Part shown: in pieces, positions 25,190-33,881 of the stretch
How positions within the stretch are numbered: position 1 is the stretch's first letter
Layout: each line of letters begins with the position of its first letter
Origin: Paludibacteraceae bacterium
GTDB lineage: Bacteria > Bacteroidota > Bacteroidia > Bacteroidales > Paludibacteraceae
Direction: 5' to 3'
DNA length: 64,000 nucleotides
Assembly (NCBI GenBank): GCA_017550335.1
Contig: JAFZPM010000009.1
Span: 1-64,000, forward strand
Translations under genes and position numbers: made by a program
Notes under the pieces: model-generated
The model's input: only the letters and a program-made list of their open reading frames with translations
What the model was told of the DNA's origin: nothing
Database searches by the model: none

Positions 25190-25741
25190 ATGAATTGGAA
25201 GATAGAAGAGACGGAAACCTTGATGAAGACTCCTATCGGGAGCTTTAACACGACGAGGAAGATTGATCCGAAAGGGGTGGAGAGGAAATATATCTCCATG
25301 AAAGCCCCTGATTGGGTATGCGCCATCGTGCAGTTGGGTGCCGCAAGTGATGATTTCGTGATGGTTCGTCAGTTCAGACATGGCGTCAACCATGAGGTGG
25401 TGGAGTACCCGTCTGGAATGGTGGACGAGGGTGAGCAGGCGCTTCAGGCCCTCTACCGCGAGCTGGATGAGGAACTAGGTATCACGAAGGACAATGTACT
25501 TAGCATCAACGAATTGTACACCGCAAGCCCCAACCCAGCCTTCATGGAGAACAGGATCACCTGCTATCATGTGGTGGTGAATGGCTATGGGAAGAACCAC
25601 CCGGACGAGGACGAGTTCCTGGAGACGGTCATCGTCAAGCAGGCGGACATGGAGTCTATCGTTTATCAAAACGATTACAATGCGATGATGCGTCTGGCGT
25701 GGGAACATGCGTTGGCTGTCGGATTAATAAAAAGGAATTAG
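25190..25741 (+). CDS. Nudix hydrolase, ADP-ribose pyrophosphatase-like
   Basis: 183 aa from ATG 25190. The Nudix box is exact: G-x5-E-x7-RE-L-x-EE-x-G-I, from GMVDEGE to RELDEELGI. The surrounding fold (FVMVRQFRHGVNHEVVEYPSG and ELYTASPNPAFMENRITCY) is that of ADP-ribose/nucleoside-diphosphate-sugar pyrophosphatases. Placed between pncB and nadE-pncA, it probably clears ADP-ribose or a related NAD-cycle product. Substrate is inferred from context. Confidence 0.85.
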   Translation: MNWKIEETETLMKTPIGSFNTTRKIDPKGVERKYISMKAPDWVCAIVQLGAASDDFVMVRQFRHGVNHEVVEYPSGMVDEGEQALQALYRELDEELGITKDNVLSINELYTASPNPAFMENRITCYHVVVNGYGKNHPDEDEFLETVIVKQADMESIVYQNDYNAMMRLAWEHALAVGLIKRN

Positions 25742-25768
25742 TATAAATACAAAAAAGGGAGGTATGCT

Positions 25769-27019
25769 ATGAAGAGGATCAAAGATGAAATGGTCGCTTG
25801 GATCAAGGATTATTTCGAAAAAAACGGAAACAAGGAGACGAAGGCGGTTATAGGTATCAGTGGCGGTAAGGATAGCTCGGTGGTGGCTGCGGCATGTGTG
25901 GCTGCTTTGGGCAAGGATAGGGTCGTTGGTGTTCTGATGCCGAACGGTGTACAGAACGATATCGCGGACTCTAAGAGATTGGTCGAGTTCCTGGGCATCA
26001 AAAGCTATGAGATCAATATCCAGGACGCCTATAAGGGCCTTACCGACGAGATCATGAAGAAGACAGGGGGAGAACCAACCCCTCAGTTCAAGACGAATAC
26101 GCCATCTAGATTGAGGATGACGACCCTCTATGGTGTGGCGGCTACGCTCGGGAACTGCCGTATCTCTAACAACGGAAACTTGTCTGAGTGTCTCATGGGA
26201 TATTTCTCTTTGTGGGGTGACGGTGCGGGTGATTTCGCTCCGTTAGTGAATCTATACGTGAATGATGTGGTGAATGTCGGACTTGAGCTAGGCTTGCCGG
26301 AAAGCTTCGTGCGCAAGGCTCCTTCTGATGGCATGTCTGGGAAGACTGACGAGGAGAACCTCGGTTTCTCTTACGATGACGTGGAGAAGGTGGCCAGAGG
26401 CCAATACAAGGAAGTTAATCCGGAAGTGGTGCAACGGATCGTGAAGAAGATTAATGAGATGAGCTGGAAGATTAAGTTGCTGAATTTGCCTAGGTTCGTC
26501 CCTTCCCAAAAGGTCTTGGCCATCGTTGATGCGCAGAATGACTTCATCGACGGCAGCATGGGTGTCGGCGCGGAGAAGTGGGACAAGGCGAAGAGCGCTA
26601 TCTTCGACTTGCTGAGGAAGGAGAATTATGACCAGATCGTCTTCACGAAGGATTGGCACCCTGCTAACCACTGCTCTTTTAAACCTCAGGGCGGCTTGTG
26701 GCCAAGCCACTGCGTGCAGGGCGAGAAGGGTGCGGAGATCGATGCGGATTTCGAGCCTTTGAAGCTAAGGGCTTTGACCCTCAACAAGGGGTTGGACAGA
26801 GATGTGGAGGAGTATGGCATCAACGTGTTGCGTGACCTCACCAACGTGAAGGAGCTTCACCTTGTCGGCTTGTGTTACGACTATTGCGTCGCTTCTTGCG
26901 CCAAGGAGACCGCCAAAGCTAACCCTGACACGAAGATCGTCATCAAGAAGGCTGGAACCGTCGCTATCGATGAGAACGCTAAACTGGATTTCGGGGGCTT
27001 GCCGATCGTCGTGGAATAA
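25769..27019 (+). CDS. NAD synthetase-nicotinamidase fusion protein (NadE-PncA)
   Basis: 416 aa with two complete enzymes. Residues 1-245 are an ammonia-dependent NAD synthetase: P-loop SGGKDSS at 31-37, GVAATLGNCRISNNGN, and FAPLVNLYVNDV. No glutaminase domain. Residues 248-416 are an isochorismatase-fold nicotinamidase: catalytic Asp254 (VDAQNDF), Lys340 (LNKGLD) and Cys373 (DYCV), with metal ligands Asp295, His297 and His301 (DWHPANH). One chain would thus deamidate nicotinamide to nicotinate and also amidate nicotinate adenine dinucleotide. PncB, two genes upstream, links the two. Each domain alone is well known; the fusion is notable. The gene begins 28 bases after the Nudix stop. Confidence 0.93.
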   Translation: MKRIKDEMVAWIKDYFEKNGNKETKAVIGISGGKDSSVVAAACVAALGKDRVVGVLMPNGVQNDIADSKRLVEFLGIKSYEINIQDAYKGLTDEIMKKTGGEPTPQFKTNTPSRLRMTTLYGVAATLGNCRISNNGNLSECLMGYFSLWGDGAGDFAPLVNLYVNDVVNVGLELGLPESFVRKAPSDGMSGKTDEENLGFSYDDVEKVARGQYKEVNPEVVQRIVKKINEMSWKIKLLNLPRFVPSQKVLAIVDAQNDFIDGSMGVGAEKWDKAKSAIFDLLRKENYDQIVFTKDWHPANHCSFKPQGGLWPSHCVQGEKGAEIDADFEPLKLRALTLNKGLDRDVEEYGINVLRDLTNVKELHLVGLCYDYCVASCAKETAKANPDTKIVIKKAGTVAIDENAKLDFGGLPIVVE

Positions 27020-27059
27020 TTGCCGCGGACATATTTAGGTCTACATATTACTTCTGGTG

Positions 27060-27105
27060 GAAGGGGACCGATGGGAGGAGACTCCCGCCGGTTTCCTTCT
27101 TTTTT
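27060..27105 (+). terminator. Terminator after the NAD salvage cluster
   Basis: An 11-bp outer stem (27060-27070 with 27089-27099, two G-U pairs) and an inner GGGAG/CTCCC stem with a GAGA loop, followed by TTTTTT. A strong intrinsic terminator 40 bases after nadE-pncA. Confidence 0.85.
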
Positions 27106-27245
27106 GTGCCTTAATGTCTATGAACCATCAGATGCGAACCATTCCCGTACAAGGCGGCTGTGATCTTTTGGCATACATACTGGATGTATTGGAATGTTTT
27201 CGTATAATTGTTTGAAAAGGATGGGGTAATAGTTGATAAATGGCT

Positions 27246-27253
27246 TATCTTTG
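27246..27253 (+). promoter_or_regulatory. -7 element upstream of the DUF4153 gene
   Basis: TATCTTTG, a perfect TAnnTTTG, 44 bases before ATG 27298. It supports that ATG over an upstream in-frame start at 27208, which would lie before the expected transcription start. Confidence 0.5.
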
Positions 27254-27297
27254 TGCAGCAATGCTTGAGAATTATTGAATCTAAAAAAGGTTTGGAT

Positions 27298-29034
27298 ATG
27301 GCGGTAATCTCTTTCCCGAAAATCAAGGATTCCCTGAAGGGACTAGTGGGTCGTTTCCCTGTGACGGTAGTCTTCTCAATATTGATGTTGGTGAACCTCT
27401 ATGTGTATAGTGCGTACGTTGACGATGACTTTTTCTTCTATAGCAGCTATTTCCTTTCGTTGGGGATGGTCATCTCGCTGTTTTTTGAATTGTGGAAGGA
27501 GGAGGTCTCCAACAAACGGATGATATGGATCCTTTGGGGCGTGGCGATTCTTTTGGCGTTGACGGATGCGATTATGCTTTATCCGATAGAGGAAAAGGAG
27601 AAACTTCTTTTCGGTGATGGTAGTAGTGTCTTCTTAGCTCGCGCGGCCATCTTCGTTACGCTGATCTATGGTTGTGTCTGCATATCATTTCTGCGGAACA
27701 GGGACGATGTCCAACTGTGGAATTTCGGTGCCAAACTATGCTTGGCGCTTGTTATCACCATGGTCGTGACGGGGATTATGGTGTTGGGTGTCTCTTTGTT
27801 GTTTGGGGGCTTCAGCGAGTTGTTTTCCGTTCACATTGACGAGGTCGATTTCATACGTGTCCTGCTACCGTTTTTGGTACTCCTTCCCGTCTCTTTGTTT
27901 TTGCTCCGTATTCCTCTCTCGGACAAGCATGATGACAATCTCTTCGTGCCGAAATTCATATCCGGTGTGACACGTTATCTGTTCATCCCGTTGATTATCT
28001 GTTATGTGGTAGTCCTGTATGGATATCTGTTTAAGATTTTGTTTTCGTGGGAACTGCCAAAGGGAACGGTCACGTGGATGGTGTCGGTGATGATGGCGGG
28101 AATGATTGCCGTTGAGCTGTTGCTCTATCCTTCTGTGCTAAAGGGAGACAACAAATTCAATGCCATGGTGGCGAAGTTGCTCCCTTGGTTCATGTTGCCG
28201 TTGCTTGTGCTTATGTCTGTGGGTATCGTCCGTCGTGTGAGCGACTACGGCATCACCCCGGCCCGGCTCTATGTCATACTTGCCAATGTATGGTATTACT
28301 TGGTGTGCTTTTATTTCATCATTACCCGTAACAAGCGGATCTTTTGGGTTCCCCTCTCTTTCTGCCTGCTCTTCCTGCTTTCGTCCGCACAGCCATTCAA
28401 CTTTTTCTTTTGGCCTAAACATATGCGGATAAAAGCCGTCACTGAGGTGGTGGAAAGATATGCGCCGGAAAAGCTTCCGATGGACGAATGCGGCTATTTG
28501 CGTTGGCTGAGTGGCCTTCCTGAAAAAGAGCGAGAGAGTGTGAATAGTAGTTTGTCCTATTTGCAGAAAACATATTCCGAACAAATCACTCGACCATGGG
28601 TGGATTTTCAGGTGTATTTTGACTTCCATTATCTGAGTCTGGAATATTACATGGAAAGGGAATGCGGGGACATGGCAGTAGAGAAGACGGTTGCCGAGAA
28701 AAGTGCTCAATCGCCTGCGCCTCTCCCGAGGTTGTCCTATGATTACCCGGTTGAAAATATAGCGATTCCTCAAGGCTATAAGACTGTCCAATACATCAGT
28801 CATGTCAATCGGTCCTCCAAATTATTTATTAATGATAAAAGCCAATTGACAGACACGGTTGCCGACTTCGCCATCGCCCTCGACACGGTTGCTTTATGCG
28901 CGAACAATGGGGAGATGATGATCGTCCCGGTGGCATCCGACACGAATTTCATATTTGTTCCGATATGGGTGAATTTGGGTGTTGTAGCAGGTCTGTCTAA
29001 ACTCGATATGAAGGGTTATATATTTGGGAAATGA
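27298..29034 (+). CDS. Multi-pass membrane protein, DUF4153-like
   Basis: 578 aa from ATG 27298, preceded by AAAAAAGG. About twelve hydrophobic helices fill residues 20-395 (for example VVFSILMLVNLYVY, LALVITMVVTGIMVLGVSLLF and IFWVPLSFCLLFLLS). A soluble C-terminal region of about 180 residues contains YAPEKLPMDECGYLRWL. This layout matches the DUF4153 family of Bacteroidetes, whose function is unknown. It converges with the serpin array; the gap after it holds a REP-like double hairpin. Confidence 0.75.
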   Translation: MAVISFPKIKDSLKGLVGRFPVTVVFSILMLVNLYVYSAYVDDDFFFYSSYFLSLGMVISLFFELWKEEVSNKRMIWILWGVAILLALTDAIMLYPIEEKEKLLFGDGSSVFLARAAIFVTLIYGCVCISFLRNRDDVQLWNFGAKLCLALVITMVVTGIMVLGVSLLFGGFSELFSVHIDEVDFIRVLLPFLVLLPVSLFLLRIPLSDKHDDNLFVPKFISGVTRYLFIPLIICYVVVLYGYLFKILFSWELPKGTVTWMVSVMMAGMIAVELLLYPSVLKGDNKFNAMVAKLLPWFMLPLLVLMSVGIVRRVSDYGITPARLYVILANVWYYLVCFYFIITRNKRIFWVPLSFCLLFLLSSAQPFNFFFWPKHMRIKAVTEVVERYAPEKLPMDECGYLRWLSGLPEKERESVNSSLSYLQKTYSEQITRPWVDFQVYFDFHYLSLEYYMERECGDMAVEKTVAEKSAQSPAPLPRLSYDYPVENIAIPQGYKTVQYISHVNRSSKLFINDKSQLTDTVADFAIALDTVALCANNGEMMIVPVASDTNFIFVPIWVNLGVVAGLSKLDMKGYIFGK

Positions 29035-29050
29035 AACGATTCATAATCTT

Positions 29051-29099
29051 CCTAGGGTGTTGCCCTAGGCTATATATGTTATGGCCTTTCAGGCCGTGG
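29051..29099. repeat. REP-like double hairpin, copy A
   Basis: CCTAGGG-TGTTG-CCCTAGG, then CTATATATGTTAT, then GGCC-TTTCA-GGCC: two adjacent short palindromes joined by an AT spacer. Related copies stand at 33.77, 35.31 and 38.29 kb. Here it lies between convergent genes (DUF4153 and the last serpin). Confidence 0.8.
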
Positions 29100-29199
29100 G
29101 GATATACGAGTGTAGAGCATCAGTTCATTCAGAAACGTAAATCATTTAATCATGACACGCCGCCCTCCAAATTCAAAATTCATAATTCATAATTCATAA

Positions 29200-30534
29200 T
29201 TATCTGTCGTACTCACCCAAGAAGAGCAGTAGCCCCGACTTTTTTTCACAGATGGCGAAGGCGAATGGACGGTTGCAGTCCATGTGAAATACCGGGTCTG
29301 GCTCATCCTCAATTTCACATATTTCATATGGAAGGGAAGTGACTGCGGCCGCTTCGGTACCCTCTTCACTTACGGACAGGAAGAAGTCTTGGCGGACTTG
29401 CTCGACCTTTACGTCCTCCTTTGGATTAAGAACCGCAGGATAGCTGGAAAATATGTCATTGATGTTCAACGCCTTCAGGATGTGTTCGAATGTGTAAAAA
29501 CCTCTGCTCTCGAATTTAGGCATGAACAATTCGCATTTCATGGTTTTGAATGGGATGGTGTTCCATTGGATGGATGGCAGCACGTTGTCGAGCGTGTACC
29601 CCTTTTTCGGCAAGACGACAATCATGTAATAATCATCGTTGTAGTACAATTTGACGGCTTGGTAGTTGCGGGTCTCCGCACAATCCAATTGGCAGTTGTC
29701 GCGAAGGTAGTCGATATTCATGAACGTCGTCAGTTCTGGCTTCCCATGCGTTCCATAGAATTTACGTTCCTTAGGCATCAGCTTAAATTTACATTTCCAT
29801 TTCGCCCCGAAATAGCAGGCGTTGTTAATCAACAGCCGTGTGGAGTCCGTGATGTCCACACTTAATGATTGGATACGGTCTTTGGTCGCAAGTGCCGCCC
29901 AATGATCGATGGCGGACTTTGCGGCGCTTGGGTTATTCTTGAAATCGAGGTGCCTGACGGTTGCGTAATACTTCTCCTTTGCGACTTTTATGAAGTTGTT
30001 GCGAACTGGCGTCCCTTGGTTGACCCATAGCGCATTGGCGGTGTGGATCTCCGCGTCATTGGTCGTTATATTGAGGGAGTTGTAGAGTTTCTGGTAGAAG
30101 TCGTTCATCTCCTCCAATGCGTTCTCGCCCTGGAATCCCAGGGCGTCCGTAATCTCCTTCGCACCCTTTGGGGAGGCTCCGTTGGCACAGACACCTAATG
30201 CGATGTTGAGGCTGATGGGTGAAAAGAATTTGATGGAGGACGAATCCATTTTTCGTATCTGGGCGTAGCAATCCATGGCGAACTTATTATTGCTCTTCAC
30301 GAAAGCCTGCTCCTGCTCCGTCGTTTCTAGCGAGACTTGCTTATCGGATTCGGGAGGCAACACCCATTCATTCAACTGGCTGCTTGTCGTATCTGAGTCC
30401 ACTATTATGGCGGTACTGTCCGCCTTCCCGCATCCAGCCGCATCGCTTTTCTCAGGGTTGGGTGACGTGCAGCAGGACAAGCCTATCGCCAGCATTGTCA
30501 TGCCAAAAAATAAAAATGGAGTTCGGTTTTTCAT
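29200..30534 (-). CDS. Serpin 1, lipoprotein form
   Basis: 444 aa. Unlike its six neighbours it has a lipoprotein-type signal (MTMLAIGLSCC) and lacks their MQVWLKNGE module. Residues about 75-444 are a serpin: FFSPISLNIALGVCANG, the breach-region NNACYFGAKWK, hinge EEGTEAAAVTS and the C-terminal CNRPFAFAI...LLLFLGEY. Inhibitory serpins trap serine or cysteine proteases by loop insertion; the intact small-residue hinge predicts inhibition. The bait loop after the hinge reads LPYEICEIEDEPDPVFHM. Counting 17 residues from the hinge Glu puts Cys at P1, but the loop is long, so P1 is uncertain. Last gene of the array. Confidence 0.93.
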   Translation of the reverse strand: MKNRTPFLFFGMTMLAIGLSCCTSPNPEKSDAAGCGKADSTAIIVDSDTTSSQLNEWVLPPESDKQVSLETTEQEQAFVKSNNKFAMDCYAQIRKMDSSSIKFFSPISLNIALGVCANGASPKGAKEITDALGFQGENALEEMNDFYQKLYNSLNITTNDAEIHTANALWVNQGTPVRNNFIKVAKEKYYATVRHLDFKNNPSAAKSAIDHWAALATKDRIQSLSVDITDSTRLLINNACYFGAKWKCKFKLMPKERKFYGTHGKPELTTFMNIDYLRDNCQLDCAETRNYQAVKLYYNDDYYMIVVLPKKGYTLDNVLPSIQWNTIPFKTMKCELFMPKFESRGFYTFEHILKALNINDIFSSYPAVLNPKEDVKVEQVRQDFFLSVSEEGTEAAAVTSLPYEICEIEDEPDPVFHMDCNRPFAFAICEKKSGLLLFLGEYDR

Positions 30535-30622
30535 GTTATCATGGGTTAAATCATATCCCTAAGATAGTAAAAAAATGGTGAGGACAATCGTTTTTGCCCT
30601 CACCAATGAATATTTGGTCAAA

Positions 30623-32026
30623 TCAGTTGCCTTGTGGCACATCATCATACTCACCCACAAAAAGCAGGAGACCCGTTGCGTTCTCGCGGATGGCGAAGGC
30701 GAACGGACGGTTGCAGTTCATTTTGAATTTTGCTTCAGGCATCATCGTTTTGAGTTCTGCCACGGTGGAAGTGACAACAGCGGCTTCTGTTCCTTCCTCA
30801 TCCACTTTAACGAAATAATCCTGAGCGATTTGGCTTATGTACAATGACTCCATTGGATCAATGATCGCATTAGGATATCTTGTGAAGATATCTTTGATGT
30901 TCAATGCTGACATCACACTCCCTAACTGATAATTGTCTTTCATCTCGAACTTAGGCATTATCACGTTGCACGTCGTTTTTTGGAAAGAAATGGAGTCCAG
31001 CAGCAGTGTCGGTAATACCTCTTCAAGGCTGTGACCCTCTTTCGGTAATATCACAACCATGCTATAGGCAGAGGTTTGGGTTGTATCCGCTAAATCAAAG
31101 TCCCCGCTAACATAATCCAATGCGACAGCCTGGTAATTATCTGTTTCGGCACACTTCATGTATTTACTTTCAATCTCCATGAATTCAGCTTTCTGGGACT
31201 GACTTTGTATTCCATAGAAAGTTCCTTCCCCGATGCCTTCGAAAACAAATCTCCATTTCGCCTTGAAGTAGCAAGCGTTGTTGAGGACAAGCTGTGTATT
31301 AGGGTTAATGTCTATTGAGAGCGATTTTATACGATCGTTAGTCATAAGGGCTGCCCAACTATTTATTGTATCCGATGCGCCTCGTGGATTATTGGCAAAA
31401 TCCAGATGTCTAACCGTTGCATAATATTTTTCCCTAGCCTGCGACAGGAACTCATCATAGACAGGGGCACCCTCTTGCACCCATAGCGCGTTGGCGGTGT
31501 GGATGTCCATGCTATCGACATTCGAATTGAGGGAGAGGTATACCTTCTGGTAGAAATCGTTCATATCCTTCAATGCGTTCTTCGATTGGAATCCCAGGGC
31601 ATCGGTGATCTCCTTGGCTCCCTCAGTGGATGCACCGTTGGCGCAGAATCCCAAGGACATGTTGAGGCTGACCGGCGAGAAGAAATGGATAGCCCTTTGG
31701 CCTGTCTTCCCTGGCAACTTACGGATCTTAGTGTAGCATTCCAAGGCGAAAGTGTTGTTAGTATGCACGAACGCCTGCTCTTGTTCGCTTAACGTAAGTT
31801 GATTAGGCTTGGAGAATGTTGGAGGCATGGTATTCTCCGTCAGCGACTCGTACGTTATTTGCGGGGTGGTCACACCGAAGGTGACGCTGTCCACTTCATT
31901 GATTTTGAACACTTTTTGTTCGCCGTTCTTCAGCCATACCTGCATGTTGTTTGGTGTCTCGGCGAATGAGGCGGCACAGAATGTCAATGCCGCGAACCCT
32001 ACTAATAAACTTTTTTCCATATCCAT
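30623..32026 (-). CDS. Serpin 2, secreted
   Basis: 467 aa with a cleavable signal peptide (LLVGFAALTFCAASFAE), then a conserved Bacteroidales module (MQVWLKNGEQKVFKINEVDS), then the serpin fold. Key parts: FFSPVSLNMSLGFCANG, NNACYFKAKWR, hinge EEGTEAAVVTS and CNRPFAFAIRENATG. Bait loop TVAELKTMMPEAKFKM; P17 counting puts Lys at P1, which would suggest trypsin-like targets. The 268-base gap upstream has a possible promoter (TTG-N18-TATCTTTA on the minus strand, 32243-32215) and no REP-like repeat. Confidence 0.93.
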   Translation of the reverse strand: MDMEKSLLVGFAALTFCAASFAETPNNMQVWLKNGEQKVFKINEVDSVTFGVTTPQITYESLTENTMPPTFSKPNQLTLSEQEQAFVHTNNTFALECYTKIRKLPGKTGQRAIHFFSPVSLNMSLGFCANGASTEGAKEITDALGFQSKNALKDMNDFYQKVYLSLNSNVDSMDIHTANALWVQEGAPVYDEFLSQAREKYYATVRHLDFANNPRGASDTINSWAALMTNDRIKSLSIDINPNTQLVLNNACYFKAKWRFVFEGIGEGTFYGIQSQSQKAEFMEIESKYMKCAETDNYQAVALDYVSGDFDLADTTQTSAYSMVVILPKEGHSLEEVLPTLLLDSISFQKTTCNVIMPKFEMKDNYQLGSVMSALNIKDIFTRYPNAIIDPMESLYISQIAQDYFVKVDEEGTEAAVVTSTVAELKTMMPEAKFKMNCNRPFAFAIRENATGLLLFVGEYDDVPQGN

Positions 32027-32214
32027 CTAATTTAGTTAATAAAAAGTCTTCGCAAACATTTGCCGAGGAGGAGGTGCGGAGTGACCGTGCCTCCTCCTCA
32101 ACAGATTATCATACAATGGAATCCCTATGGAGTTCCAAAATCATTCATCGTCTGGTCGACAGGGGTATCCCCCTATCTGTTTAGCCCCCTATGGAGCACA
32201 AATTTTCCCTATTA

Positions 32215-32243
32215 TAAAGATAAGTATTTTTTTTAATTTTCAA
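32215..32243 (-). promoter_or_regulatory. Possible promoter of serpin 2
   Basis: Minus strand TTG (32243-32241), 18 bases, TATCTTTA (32222-32215); the last base departs from TAnnTTTG. It lies about 190 bases before the serpin 2 start, in a 268-base AT-rich gap with no gene. Confidence 0.35.
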
Positions 32244-32294
32244 TGATTAATCAATCTTTTTAATTTGATTTTTCATTGACCATGTTGAACGACA

Positions 32295-33740
32295 TCAATT
32301 CCCTTCCTCTTGTGGCACGAAGTCATATTCTCCCATGAAGAGAATCAGTCCCGTGGCATTCTCGCGGATGGCGAATGCGAACGGACGGTTGCAGAACATA
32401 GAGAAATTTGGGTCATGCATTCCTGTGGTTTCTACGATCTCAACGGTAGTGACGGCGGCAGCCTCCGTTCCGAGCTCGTCCACCCTCAGGAAATAATCCT
32501 GGACCACATTAGAGACCGCATAAGGATTATCTCCCGGGTAAAGCTCTATCGCATTAGGGATGCTCTTGTATATGTCTTTGATGCCCATTGAATTGATGAC
32601 GTTCAGTCCAGGGGTGGTGTCATTCAGGTTATATCCGCCCTTGACCTTGATTTTCGGCATATAGATATTGCATGCTTTATACTTGAAAGGGATGGAGTCC
32701 CATTGGAAGGTAGGCAATAGCTCGTCAAGACTATGGCCCTCCTTCGGCAGTACGACAATCATGCTGTATGCGGTGGGTGATTCATCGCCCCATTCTATCT
32801 CCTCTCCGCTTGAATAGTCCAAACTGACGGCGTCATAGTTGTCCGTCTCTGCGCATTTCAGCTTCTGCATTTCGATCTCCATGAAATCTGTTGCCTCAGG
32901 ATCTCCTACGGATCCGTAAAATATGCTCTTGTTATAAGGTTCGAATGGAATTTTCCATTTCGCGTTGAAGTAGCAAGCGTTATTAAGGATAAGCCTTGTC
33001 TTCTCGTTTATGTTGGCGCTTATCTGTTTGATGCAATCGTTGGTCATGAGGGCGGCCCACTTGTTGATGGTGTCTTTTGAGCCTTTAGGATCTCCCCTGA
33101 AATTGAGGTGTCTGACCGTCGCATAATACTTCTCCTTGGCAGTCTCCAAGAAATCTTCGAGGACATTGTTCTTATTGTCCGCCCATAACGCGTTGGCGGT
33201 GTGGATGTCCACGCTGTCGACGTTCGAATTGAGGGAGCAATAGAGCTTTTGGTAGAAGTTATTCATGTCCTCTAACGCATTCTCTGTATGGAAGCCCAGC
33301 GCATCTGTGATCTCCTTTGCGCCTTTCTCGGTGGCACCGTTGGCGCAGAAGCCTAAAGCGAAGTTGAGGCTGGCCGGCGAGAAGAAATGGACAGGTCTCG
33401 GTTGAGGCTCCTCCTCTTTCATTTGGTTTTTAGGAAGCTTCCTGATTATCTGGTAACACTTTTGGGAGAACTCATTATTTGCTCTGATGAACGCCTGCTC
33501 CTGTTCATTCACCACAAGCGGATTGGGCTGGGCGAACTTTGGTGGCATGAGGTTCTCTGTCAGCGGAGTGATTTCCGGGATCTTGTATGTTCCGAAGGTG
33601 ACACTATCCACTTGATCGATGTCGAAAACACTTGCTCCCCCGTCCTTCAGCCAGACCTGCATTTTGTCTGGCGTGCCGGCGAACGAGGCGGCACTGATGG
33701 TCAGTGCCACAAACCCTAAAAGTAAAGTTCTTTTTTTCAT
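32295..33740 (-). CDS. Serpin 3, secreted
   Basis: 481 aa from ATG 33740 (a GTG two codons upstream is rejected). Signal peptide LLLGFVALTISAASFAG, module MQVWLKDGGASVFDIDQVDS, then the serpin domain with FFSPASLNFALGFCANG and NNACYFNAKWK. The hinge differs by one residue, ELGTEAAAVTT, keeping the small residues required for insertion. Bait loop VEIVETTGMHDPNFSM, with Thr at P1 by P17 counting. The C-terminal half carries extra inserted segments (DDTTPGLNVINSM) compared with the others. REP-like copy B lies upstream. Confidence 0.93.
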   Translation of the reverse strand: MKKRTLLLGFVALTISAASFAGTPDKMQVWLKDGGASVFDIDQVDSVTFGTYKIPEITPLTENLMPPKFAQPNPLVVNEQEQAFIRANNEFSQKCYQIIRKLPKNQMKEEEPQPRPVHFFSPASLNFALGFCANGATEKGAKEITDALGFHTENALEDMNNFYQKLYCSLNSNVDSVDIHTANALWADNKNNVLEDFLETAKEKYYATVRHLNFRGDPKGSKDTINKWAALMTNDCIKQISANINEKTRLILNNACYFNAKWKIPFEPYNKSIFYGSVGDPEATDFMEIEMQKLKCAETDNYDAVSLDYSSGEEIEWGDESPTAYSMIVVLPKEGHSLDELLPTFQWDSIPFKYKACNIYMPKIKVKGGYNLNDTTPGLNVINSMGIKDIYKSIPNAIELYPGDNPYAVSNVVQDYFLRVDELGTEAAAVTTVEIVETTGMHDPNFSMFCNRPFAFAIRENATGLILFMGEYDFVPQEEGN

Positions 33741-33771
33741 AAGCACTATTTTAATTTAAAATTCAAAATTT

Positions 33772-33843
33772 CCTAGGGCGTTGCCCTAGGCTATATATGT
33801 TACGCCCCTTCAGGGCTAGGAAGTGCGCATCATGTAAAGATAC
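33772..33843. repeat. REP-like double hairpin with flanking element, copy B
   Basis: CCTAGGG-CGTTG-CCCTAGG and GCCCC-TTCA-GGGC palindromes, followed by a conserved tail (TGCGCATCATGTAAAGATACGCA) shared with copies C and D. On the minus strand the tail reads TATCTTTA, a near match to the -7 box. The palindromes would fall in the 5' leader of serpin 3 if this is its promoter. Confidence 0.75.
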
Positions 33844-33881
33844 GCATTCTCCCATAATTCTTAACTCTTAATTCTTAACTC

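Noticed and set aside
25079..25393. 104-codon minus-strand frame overlapping the start of the Nudix gene
   Set aside because: No conserved features, and the plus-strand Nudix box over the same region is exact.
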